Program-made: the position numbers and the translations under genes
Shown here: one piece after another, positions 46,601-56,094 of the stretch
How the letters are laid out: each line of letters starts with the position of its first letter
Position numbering within the stretch: position 1 is the first letter of the stretch
From: Diphasiastrum complanatum
Taxonomy: Eukaryota > Streptophyta > Lycopodiopsida > Lycopodiales > Lycopodiaceae
Assembly (NCBI GenBank): GCA_029204225.1
Contig: CM055111.1
Span: 6,015,433 to 6,079,432 of the forward strand
Direction of reading: 5' to 3'
Length of the DNA stretch: 64,000 bases
Notes under the pieces: generated by a model
The model's input: the letters and a program-made list of their open reading frames with translations, nothing else
The model's database searches: none
Told to the model about the DNA's origin: nothing

Positions 46601-46728
46601 ACTTGCCAGTTGACTCTGATGAAGAAGACGGGTCTTCCACTTTATCAGTTGAAAACGAGAGTGTTGAGAATATGTCAAGTTCTGAATTGAGAGGCATCAG
46701 TGAAAATTCCTTAGAAAATGTACTTTAA
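43632..46728 (+). CDS. DUF7869-like large protein gene, one clear intron
   Basis: Exon 1 (43632-44827) starts MSSSSTSSIPVVV, is Ser-rich and acidic for about 110 residues, then basic (RRSSFSHVRRRPSQSDVRR). It then carries the family blocks CCSSCCLQKLS, YLCATVRPN, YFLKIWKRDFGLVKILKKS and CSTCELLK. A 130-nt intron (44828-44957, GTAAAT...TTTTCAG) joins in phase to exon 2. Exon 2 carries IIDGMDQKKT, YLQLDNTARKNKN and VGHIHNQIDRLF, the conserved core of the uncharacterised DUF7869 family, then an HWWMAF block and SLVALLASQN..GHPFWIAKV, and ends in an acidic Ser-rich tail at 46728. Frame changes lie near 44480-44640, 45705, 45940 and 46315, nearly all in A or T runs. About 990 residues if intact. 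Function unknown; the D, D and H-x-H/D motifs recall DDE-type nucleases, which is only a hypothesis. Confidence 0.65.
44828..44957 (+). other. Intron of the DUF7869-like gene
   Basis: The donor AAAG|GTAAATATT and acceptor ATTGTATTTTCAG bound a 130-nt AT-rich intron. The exon phases (one base left, two bases taken) restore a single reading frame from ...KTNDEK into VDVAKAFQLH. Confidence 0.8.
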
Positions 46729-47438
46729 AAAAAAGAATGTGCAAATATAATTTAAGCTATTTTGTATTTCAATGGGATTTCGAGTTTCAAAAATCATTTG
46801 TTCTCTTGAATTGTTATTTCATTTGCAATTATGATGGTTTTATGAAGTTTGCAACAAAAAACTTGTAGTTCTTTATTTAAAATATGCATTTTTGGCTTTT
46901 TTATCAAAACAAAATTTAGAGATTTATTAGAAAAATCCATGATTTTGGGCTAAAACTAGGACCATTAAAAAACACCAAAAAAGATTACTCTTTTTCAGGT
47001 CAAAGTACCAAAACAAATTTCATCGTGTTTTTATGATTGGGCACAGTTTCCTTCGAACTGCCTTCATGACTATATCAAAAAGGCGGATCAGTCTGACCCC
47101 TCCACTAGCCACCATCACCACTATTTCAGAAAACATTGTTTCTCCACTCCCTCCATTTCCACCCTCTTTCACTCCGCAACATTTATTTTTTGGATTAGGC
47201 AATATTTCCTTGGATAAGTTGAGGCTACAACTGTTGGATTTCAGGCACAAGTACAAGACCAACGCCGATTTGTGCATATGAGAAAGTACCGAGTATTGTC
47301 GATTGATGGCCTTTCTAATGTAGCAAGAATGTTTTTGGAATCACGACTTGGATCCAATAAGGATCAGTCCCAATGTGGCTCTCTAGTCGGAGGACGACCA
47401 TGAAATGATGGCCCGACTTTTACTACAGGACGGCCTTC
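46729..47438. other. AT-rich 3' flank and unassigned DNA
   Basis: After the stop at 46728 the DNA is very AT-rich to about 47030, as a 3' UTR would be. The open frames at 47033-47281 and on the opposite strand have no recognisable domain. The right border of the palindrome-containing module probably lies in here, but no inverted terminal repeat or target duplication was found. Confidence 0.4.
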
Positions 47439-47813
47439 ATGTCGTCCCAATATGTCACCATGATAGAGGACTATCAAGAAATGGGCTTCATTGAGAAGAT
47501 ATGTGAATACTTGGGGCTGCTAAAATACGGAAGTAACCTCCGCTTCCAAGTATTCGAAGCCCTAGGGAGAAAAATGAGCAAGCAAAAATATACGACAAGG
47601 CGACGAGGCGAGCAGGACTCGCAAGAGGTTTTCAAGAGGGCTGAAATGTAGAGGCCATTGAGAGATCTCCAATTTTTTGGAACGATTTTTGCGGCAAATA
47701 AACACCTGGTTCTACGGAAGCGAAAGAAGATCCACACTTTTCCAAGTCACAAGTGGAACGATAACATCTGACATGTGTTGCAGTGAATCTTGCAACAGAT
47801 TAGGGGTGGATAA
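47439..47813 (+). other. Internal region of an LTR-like element, copy 1
   Basis: A 70-codon plus-strand frame (47439-47651, QEMGFIEKICEYLGLLKYGS) of unknown identity is followed by DNA that recurs inverted at 58740-58932. A purine-rich GATTAGGGGTGGATAA precedes TGTTAGCAG at 47814, as a polypurine tract would precede a 3' LTR. Confidence 0.4.
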
Positions 47814-48294
47814 TGTTAGCAGATTTCAGAGAATCCCCAGATGCTGAGCCAAGCTGAAACATAGAGCATCTCTCTCCCAAGATCGAGGAGGTCTAAGAAG
47901 AAGAAGAGCCGGAAGAAACTGAGAGCCGAGCATGTGAGCCGAGGATTACTAGCTAGGATTACAGATTGTTTCCATGTGAGCCTACATGGTGAATCCCAGA
48001 GAAAGAACGTCCATGTAGGAGCTAGTAACATTCCTAGGCAATGTAAATAAATGCAGACCCCTCTTAAATAAATTAGAGTGACCACCTTTTGATGGTGACC
48101 TCTACTGGAAGGGCTATTTCCACTTGTAGTTTCTAAATTAGTGGGATTGCCATTTAGGCTCCACATGGGCAGCCCTCTTGCTTATTTAAGAGCCCCCCTC
48201 TCTTGTGGGGGAGCTTCTAGTATTGTCATTTCTCTTGTATGAATGAAGAAGATCCTCCACGAGTTATTGGCAATTGAGAAGCTCTTTGTTCATG
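47814..48294 (+). repeat. LTR-like repeat, copy 1
   Basis: It starts TGTTAGCAGATTTCAGAGAA after a purine tract. It contains a TATA-like GCTTATTTAAGAGCC at 48179-48193 and matches the reverse complement of 58210-58699 over its whole length. Homology stops at about 48294 because copy 2 ends there; the real LTR end may be further right, before about 48480. Confidence 0.65.
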
Positions 48295-49397
48295 GCTATT
48301 GTCTTGAGTGAAATTCCTATGAACATGTTTTGATTTCCTTGTTGTAGTTGTGGATTAATTAGATTTTCTGCTTTCTTTATTGCAATGTGGAACGTAGATG
48401 TGGATTAGCTTCCTTGTTTCTTGATTTTGTAATTTTCAGCATCGAGGTAAACTAAATAGGCTGAGATTGTGGATCCAATCTTGCATATTCACTAACAATC
48501 CTGTCCTTGATTGTTATTGGGCATTCCAAGCATCAAGAGAGGTGTATTTCTTGATTCTTGGGATGCTAGAATGTTGTTAGGTAGTTACCTTTCTTGATTC
48601 TTGTTTCTGTTGTGTAGATTAATCTTGATGTTGTATTGTTCCCTGATTTCTTAGAGTAGTTTAGCAGACAGATTTGTAGGTTGATCTCTGATTCAGAACA
48701 CTAATTTGTTGAGAAAGGATTGGTTACATGGCTTGTAAATGCATGTAGCTGGACTGGACGAAACTGTTTCATCCCATTGACAGGTTGGGAATACAAACGT
48801 TGAACTGACAAACAATTTGCCTAAAAACAATCCTAAACTAGAGGAATCTAATTGAAAAGAACCGAGTTCTGGAAATGGGCAGAAACACCTGGTTTCTAGA
48901 ATGGCAACCACCTAAGAAGAAGACGTAACGAAGTAACAAGAGAAAAAGAAAAAAATTGTGTTCACAGATTCTTGGCTAGAATCTGTGAACAAGAGGAGAA
49001 GAGAGAAACTGGTAACCTAGGCCCAATATGTCGACCCTACCTCATTATATAGAGAGTAGAGTCCTCTACATGAAACCATGCAACCCCCATGCAGGTCAAC
49101 TATAAATAGGTCACACCTCGTCATGCAGTCCTCCTGCCTATATCCGTTACACAGACATGCAATACTCCATATGTCTTAATTAGAACGTCTGGGTCCTCTC
49201 AAAGTAATTAGACACAAACTGGCCTTGACATGGAATTAAATCATGGCGTGACCAACAATCTCGAATAATAGAGGGCCGGTCTACCATATTAGGACTATTC
49301 TAGGTCCTTAACCGAATATGGCCATGACACTCTTTATATCTCTAGTGGACCCAATCTAGAATGTTAAACAATAAACATTTTTTTGAGTGCATTTGTA
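48295..49397. other. Non-coding region
   Basis: This is probably the remainder of the LTR-like repeat and its flank. No gene was recognised. Confidence 0.35.
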
Positions 49398-49734
49398 TTA
49401 AAAAATGGTAGTGTCCTTGACAGTCCATGTTGTGCCACCAAAAGATGCTTTTAGCCTAGAGGACTTGCATGTCGTAACATGGGATATTTGGGAGTCGTCC
49501 AGATTCAGCTTGATCGATGCTAGGGGCTTCTGATCTTTGATCTTCCATGCCTTAGTTGATTGATAATCAACGTTTTCTAGTTTCAGGTTAGATCCGTCAA
49601 CATCCCAACGATCTCTATCAATCAAGAGTCATCCGGAGTTTCAACTTTCAGATACAAAAGTTAGATCCGTTGAACTTATCAATGATTCTAACTTCGTTGG
49701 ATGAAGAAGATGAGGAGTTACCAATAAGAGACAT
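49398..49734 (-). pseudogene. Copia gag N-terminal fragment
   Basis: The minus strand from ATG at 49734 reads MSLIGNSSSSSSNEVRIIDK, then FNGSNF, and after stops KIKDQKPLASIKLNLDDSQI and SHVTTCKSS. This is the N-terminal copia gag domain. It is preceded by a primer-binding site at 49780, so the 5' end of an element is preserved. The remainder of the element is missing to the left of 49398. Confidence 0.8.
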
Positions 49735-49779
49735 ACTGATAGTAATAGAATAGAACAATTTCTCGGTTTATTGAGCTAA

Positions 49780-49791
49780 GCTCTAATACTA
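49780..49791 (-). other. Degraded copia primer-binding site and LTR border
   Basis: GCTCTAATACTA is two changes from the complement of TGGTATCAGAGC. TGTTGAAGG at 49795 follows directly and should be the inner end of the 5' LTR, which extends rightwards to an end I could not place. Confidence 0.65.
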
Positions 49792-49799
49792 ATATGTTG

Positions 49800-52700
49800 A
49801 AGGTAGGAAGCGAACGGAGGAAGAGAGAAGAAAATAGTTGCGGAACAGCTCTCCCTTTATTATCTCCCTTTATTATGGGCTGCTTCAAGCAAGAACAATC
49901 TACAAGAATGTAAATGCTATAATCACAGCTCAAGCGTTCTCACCAACAGGATCTTAAAAATAATTCATACTCAAATAAATATGAGTACAGTCCACCGAAG
50001 AGATTACATAAGGTGTGGTATTATGGTTGATTAGTTTCACTAATAAAGTCAGTTTAGAATTTCAGAGTGATGGTGCAGTATGATAATGTTGTTCCTTAGG
50101 CGTCAAAGACAGTCATAGTTTGATCATATTCTAAGGAGTCGTAGACGTCCATGATCTGATCATAGTGAGTGAACCAATGTGAATAAGCAGTAGGAAATGT
50201 AATCAAATCACAACATGCATACATCTACGTTAGACACAAATGAAAGAGCGTGTTGCTTCTATATTGCATTGAAATCTTGAACAACATTGAATGTTACAAC
50301 CTGAATAGAGGCGTAACCTGGATGCTAGATATCTATCGCTCTGTTGGCAGAGTATCGCGGAGAATGCGTGATGAAGATGTATTTATACACCGCATTCTTG
50401 TAATTAATTACAATAAATGTTTAACTTTCAACTATGTAATTTGTTGTACTCAAGAAGTATTTGTACTACAATGACAACTGTACAATGTGTACTTAGGTCA
50501 AACAACTTGAAGTTGTTGACGTGGACAAGTTTGTCGCATACTTCACATTTTTTGCATATTTTCAAAAGTAGCTAGAGACGTTGCTCATCGAAGTAGACAC
50601 ACTTCGCATTTTTTGCATTTCGAGAAAAATGTGAAGGAGATGACCTTGATGTCGAAATAGTCACATTTCGCATTTTGGAAAAATGCAAAAAAGTCGACAA
50701 ATAGTGCATTTCTTCGAACTGTTTGAAAAGAAGTCACTGTCAAAAAATTGTCATATTTTTTGGGAGTTGGAAAAAATGCGAACTGTGCGACAATCAATGC
50801 ATTTATGCAAACTGATTTGTTGAAGTTTTTGAAGATGACCAGGTCTTCAATGTTCTTCAAATTCTTGAACTTGACATTCAAATGTGAAAAGAGTAGGATT
50901 GGTTACCCTTTAGTTTTTTATCCATGGATGAAGGTCATCCGAAAGCCTGATGTAGTCGTCCTTCAAATAGTTCGGTTGTCCGAGTTCTGTGATTCTTGCA
51001 GCTATCAGATGAGCAGACATAGAACCAAAGTAGGTTGCATCTGACCCTAGATCAGTGATCAAAAATGTGCTAGAAAAATCTTAAAATAGAAATAGTATCA
51101 CCAAGGAGGAAACTGTGAACTTAATTTCCAACAAACACCACCTCCCCAATTTGAATTAGTGAATCATTAAAAAGTTAAAGTAGCTTTCATGATTGCCATT
51201 GTATCATAAGGTTTCATGCCTAGTAGCTTGAACGTACTTGAATATTCTTTTCAGAGTCTTCTAATGAACCAAATCTAGATTGGCTATTATCAAAAAGCTG
51301 CAAAAAAAGCAAAACACATCTCCACCTTTTGATCAATGCATACTTGGATTTGATATCATTGTAAAGATTGCCAAGTGCAGATCCTTAAGATCCTATCACA
51401 AAAGGAGAGATGTGGAGCCAAACCACCCAATGAAAGAAAAATTGACCATCAGACCTCAATCAACTTCACTCCCAAGACACATTGACTGAATATACCAGAG
51501 GAGAGATTTATGGCAACTAAATACCGAGATATGGAAATGGAGTTGGGTGAGTTAATAATATAAAGAACCCTATAAGAGCCTAGGAATATTTCTTCTTGAA
51601 CTCTAATCTTTTGCTAAACTCATACTCAATTGCTACTAATACGGGCCCTTGCATGCATAGAGTTAGTCAATCACCATCCACTACATGTCCTAAATGGAGT
51701 GCTTGGGCCCTCATAGAATTACATTTATGGCCTAGATTGGAATGACAAGGCATAACTAGTAAACTCATACACTGGAGTGCCAAATATCCATGTCAAGATT
51801 TATTTCAAGTCATAATTTGACATTTTCTCACACAAAACAGCCTCGGTCATGATGAAAAATGTTGAGGTAAATATCAATGAAAAAGATTGTAGCAATTATC
51901 AATGGTTGCATCGATTCACATAAGCTCAAGGGAGATTTCGGCTATCTTTTAAAATAACACAACAAAAAATTGTCAGAAAACAATGAATGTGCTATAGTGC
52001 TCATGGGATTAACGACTCTCCATGGAGGTCCATTCTAGTAGTCATAGGACTCCTTGGACTTGTCACTAACTTTCAAATCACAGTCCTAACCACCAAGGGT
52101 GTCCCTTGATCCTAGGTCCTATACAAACTAAGTTATGCTAATAATTTGAATGTCACCTATAGATTAGCCAATCTCCTATATTTTGCTACCAATGTTTTGG
52201 TATTAGAGAGTTTCAAGAATATGTAATGACATTCTAGGAAATTGGACCTTTAAATGGTATGATAAGACTGGCAAATTCATTTATAGAATAATCTATGAGA
52301 AAACAAGGAGCACAATGTAGATAATTATCAACCAACAGAATGAAAAGAGAGACTTGCTAGGGTAAGATTCATGAAGCCAGAAAGTATCCAATTGTTTTCC
52401 TAAGGTTCATGCAACATGTTTTGGGAGTTAGGACAAACATAGGGGAACCTTTCACAAAACCAATAGTGTAGTCAACGTGACTCAATAAATTTTCCTACAC
52501 TTCCTCTAAAATTGGCTCTTAGGCTTTGGAAAGAATTATCTTTCAAGCTTAATTTGAAAGAAGATTTCACATAAAATTCAACTCCAACTCTCTACATAGG
52601 ATCTTGCTCAATTGCACAAGATTTGATTATTATGATAATCTAATAACATGGTGTCTAGCATGGGTTACTTGTCTTTGGTAATTTTAGACACTTAAGATGA

Positions 52701-53488
52701 GAGAGAGCATTGAGGCAAATATACTACAATTCAATTGAAGCTTGTATTGAAGCTATTGGAATAATTGATCAACATAAAGACTTGTGGTTGTGATTAATTA
52801 CACAATCTAGATGTGTTTGGAAACTATGCACACCCATGCAAGTCCTCTTCAATATCCAATATTCTCAAATCAACTATAGCAATATACAAGGGGAAATTTC
52901 ATGATGTATATAACAATGGTGCGCCTTCAAGAAGTCCAAGTTGAGAGGGGTCTTACCATCCAATCTACTTTTTTTTTTGTTTTTTTCAGTGTAATTTCTC
53001 CCCGACCATTGTAGGTACCTTTGATGGGCCATAATATGCTTCTCTACTATGGATTTCAATATTCATAACCGTTTTACATTTTGTTTTCAGAACTCATAAT
53101 GTGAATTACAATGTATAAGGTTTAAGTGTCATTTTGATATATATGAGAAATTTGTGAGAACTGCAAAATGCTTATGGGAGAAGAGAACTCGTGTCAATCA
53201 CAAGAGCTTTGTCAAAAACTTTGGGTAAAATTAATCTTTTAAATCTACAAAATCATGTGTGGTTGTGATTGAGCTAGGGCCAAAGTTGGGTAGTGCTTGC
53301 AAGATGTAGTCCCCCATCCCCACCTCCCCACCTCCCCAAATGAAGAAAGTTCCTTGATGTTAGGTGTAGGATAGCATGTCATAGGAAGAGGCAAGGGGCA
53401 AGTTATCACGTAGTAAAGGCCATTGTGTTTTTTATTTTATTTTGATGATGATCACATGTACACAAGCAAGGAAATGTACATTCATTAT

Positions 53489-53490
<2 letters not shown>
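49800..53490. other. Probable LTR remainder, then unassigned DNA
   Basis: The first few hundred bases are presumably the copia LTR. At 50520-50800 words of the type CGCATTTT and AAAATGCG are clustered on both strands. Between 51150 and 53080 the text looks like old retroelement DNA but no domain could be named. No RNA gene was seen. Confidence 0.35.

Positions 53491-53491
<1 letters not shown>

Positions 53492-53568
<77 letters not shown>
53492..53568. repeat. (GA)n microsatellite, 77 bp
   Basis: An uninterrupted GA run; open frames across it encode only Leu-Ser repeats and are artefacts. Confidence 0.98.
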
Positions 53569-53570
<2 letters not shown>

Positions 53571-54194
53571 GCACGGCATCTTGAGGCCCTACAAGAGTAA
53601 TGCATTGTAGGTATAGGTCGGCACATGCGACATTACACATCGAGTGTCTTTGTGTCATGAGGTGGGGTTGCTTGTAGGCTTCATACAAGGGGTTGACATG
53701 GGACAAGACCTGGTCATCTCACATCAAAAGCCACATTTGTATGGGGAAGTGTATTTTTAACCACTGTTGTAGTGGTGGGTTCTTCAACGAGCCTGGTGAG
53801 TAGATATGATACCATCTTGGGGAGGTCATCCGTGTTATGCCGCCTATTAATATAACTTTGCATCTGGATAATACTAACAAATCTGGATAATGCTAACAAA
53901 TTGATGTTGGCTGCCTAGTTGCATCTGGATAATGCTAACAAATTGGTGCCATTGGTTGCCGATTCAGGACGTAGTCCCATGTGTTAAATTCACAATAAAA
54001 TTCCAAAAAAATCTGCTGCCTTTAGGACTTGGAGTCTGGACTCTTGATTTAGGAAGGGCCTTTCAAAGAAACAAGAGGTGACTTGTTTACATTATCCTCA
54101 CAAGATTTTAATGTTTCCTTTGTACTCATCTCCCTCATCTCTCTTCATGTTTATAGGCACACACGTATACACACGCACGTTCACAACCATCTCG

Positions 54195-54197
<3 letters not shown>

Positions 54198-54235
<38 letters not shown>
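54198..54235. repeat. (GA)n tract upstream of Tubby-like gene 2
   Basis: A 38-bp GA run about 200 bp before the start codon. GA/CT tracts at this distance are common in plant promoters and 5' UTRs; here it may also be a simple microsatellite. Confidence 0.9.
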
Positions 54236-54237
<2 letters not shown>

Positions 54238-54438
54238 CCCCAGCAGGTCAGATGGAATCCCAGCAAGTCAGATGAAGCTCAGGCTCCATGGTCGAGGAAG
54301 CAGTGGGAGCATAGTAGGAAGAATTTGGAATCAGAAATAATAATTTGCTTGTAAATTGCTTGTGATAATCTGCTTGTAGATTGCTTGTTTTGTTTGTGTT
54401 ATTCTGTTGTGGGTAGCTTCTGGATAGCTTGCCCAATT

Positions 54439-55734
54439 ATGGAAAGCGTTAGCAGCGGAACGATGAGATTGAGCAGCAGCAAGTGTCTGCAATTCGAGAG
54501 TGGGTCTTTGAGATCTCTCAGCAGAAATGGGAGTAGCTGTAAGGGGAGAGATTGGGCTGCTCTAGAGCCGGAGCTCTTCGCTCTGGTGCTGCAGAGAGTG
54601 CAGCAGCGTGGTAGGGAAGAGAAAGGAGAGGGACGCCGCGTTGTGGCGCTGGCTGGCGTGTGCCGTCACTGGAGGCAACTCATTCTACAGCAGGCATGTG
54701 AAACATCTCTCTCTCAGACTGGTTTGCTGCAGTTTCCCTCTGCGCTGACGCAGCCTGGGCCTTGGCTTCAACCACTGCAATGTCTTCTCAAACGAAAAGG
54801 TAGCGTAATCACTCTCTTTCAAAGCTCCCCCGCAGACCATCATGAATTAGAATTTCTCGTGGCAGCGCGTTCGCGATTTCGCCTAGGAGGCTGCATCTAC
54901 GACATCACTGCAAATCCAAAGACTTTTTCCAAACGTGCACCAGGATATATTGGCATGTTGAAGTCCAATGTCTGGGGATCGGATTTCGCCCTCTTCCAAT
55001 GCAAGCTAGCAAACCCGCCTTATCAACATACGCTGATGAGAATGAAGAGTGCAGTTGCTGTTGTGCGCTTTTCTCAGCATTTTGTAGATCGCGGCATCAG
55101 GCAGCGACGTATCAGCTGTATCATCCCGCAGCCATCAGCAATCACCCCACTCTATTCCGATGACGCAATCCCAGCTGGACTACAGAATTTCAAACGCCAG
55201 CTTCTAACTTCGACTTTCAGATCCTGGATCGGATGGACCTGCACTGTGGGAAGGGTAAAGCAGGCTATAAATAGCTTTAGGAGAAGTAGCAACGTACTGA
55301 TGATTGATCATCAGATGAGAAATTCCAGCTTCGAAAGCATTGAAGGACATGATCCTGGGGCTGCCAGGACGCTTGCTACCAAGGATCAAACAGCCGCTGA
55401 TCCGCCATCACTGCAGCTGAGAAGCAAGATACCTGCATGGGATGATCGACAGCAATGCTGGGCTTTGGATTTCAAAGGGAGGGCAACTCTTCCATCTATG
55501 CACAACTTTCAACTCATCCATGCTGAAACATCATGTGATCAGGCATCTTCTAGCTTGGATCTGACAGATCAGGCTGCTGCTGCTGCATCTGGACAAGAAA
55601 TTAATATCGTTCTTCAAGTGGCCAAGACAGGCAAAGGCCTGTACAACATGGACTTCTGCTACCCTCTTTCTGCAGTTCAGGCTTTAGCCATATGCTTGAG
55701 TAGCTTTTCTACATCTGTTGGCTTTGAGCCTTGA
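54439..55734 (+). CDS. TLP: Tubby-like F-box protein, copy 2
   Basis: This is an uninterrupted frame of 431 residues from the ATG at 54439. An ATG 54 bp upstream is in frame but adds a hydrophobic leader (MFCLCYSVVGSFWIACPI) absent from copy 1, so I prefer 54439. The F-box is at about residues 38-84 (RDWAALEPELFALVLQRV ... AGVCRHWRQLI). The Tubby domain runs from about 94 to the end, with GCIYDITANPKTFSK, RGIRQRRISC, LPSMHNFQLIHAE and LYNMDFCYPLSAVQALAIC. It is the paralogue of the gene at 29617-30894, in the opposite orientation. The position matching the phosphoinositide-binding K-L-R of mouse Tubby reads M-L-K, so one basic residue is lost. There is no intron. Probable role: an SCF ubiquitin-ligase adaptor and/or membrane-tethered regulator, by family only. 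Confidence 0.93.
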   Translation: MESVSSGTMRLSSSKCLQFESGSLRSLSRNGSSCKGRDWAALEPELFALVLQRVQQRGREEKGEGRRVVALAGVCRHWRQLILQQACETSLSQTGLLQFPSALTQPGPWLQPLQCLLKRKGSVITLFQSSPADHHELEFLVAARSRFRLGGCIYDITANPKTFSKRAPGYIGMLKSNVWGSDFALFQCKLANPPYQHTLMRMKSAVAVVRFSQHFVDRGIRQRRISCIIPQPSAITPLYSDDAIPAGLQNFKRQLLTSTFRSWIGWTCTVGRVKQAINSFRRSSNVLMIDHQMRNSSFESIEGHDPGAARTLATKDQTAADPPSLQLRSKIPAWDDRQQCWALDFKGRATLPSMHNFQLIHAETSCDQASSSLDLTDQAAAAASGQEINIVLQVAKTGKGLYNMDFCYPLSAVQALAICLSSFSTSVGFEP

Positions 55735-56088
55735 TCCGCCATTCCGTCCTGAATTAATCGCCATCATTTTTGAACAGTTACACATATTCGGATTGATTCA
55801 CTTTAGTAAATTCTATCACAAGTGTAACTCTCAAAATGTTGAGTACTGAATTACAGGTTATTAGACTCTAAAACATTGTTAGGCTGTAGTAATATGAGGT
55901 GGGTTGGGATCATATAAGGATGATCCTGGGTAGCGATTCAACTCTAAACATATGGTGTATGCCTCAGGAGTAGGATAATTCCTGAGGGAGCATTCAAGTC
56001 TTGAGAGAGACTAAGATGCTGTAGCAGCAATGTATGATTTTGGGAATACTGATGCTGGATAATTAGTTCTGGGCTTCTGTTGTGCATC

Positions 56089-56094
56089 AATAAA
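56089..56094 (+). terminator. Polyadenylation signal AATAAA of Tubby-like gene 2
   Basis: GCATCAATAAATCCC lies 355 nt after the stop, in a 3' UTR that aligns with that of copy 1: GGGAATACTGATGCTGGAT against GAGAATACTGATACTGGAT, then TTCTGTTGTGCATCAATAAA. Confidence 0.75.

Noticed and set aside
47281-47400. Text [19 protein letters not shown] recalls the start of patatin-like lipases.
   Set aside because: The glycine-rich oxyanion segment is absent and the frame stops soon after; treated as coincidence.
53432-53706. Open frames encoding long Leu-Ser runs.
   Set aside because: They are translations of the (GA)n microsatellite at 53492-53568.
54385-54438. Upstream in-frame ATG adding 18 hydrophobic residues to Tubby-like copy 2.
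   Set aside because: Copy 1 starts at the position equivalent to 54439, and an F-box/Tubby protein is not expected to carry a signal peptide.
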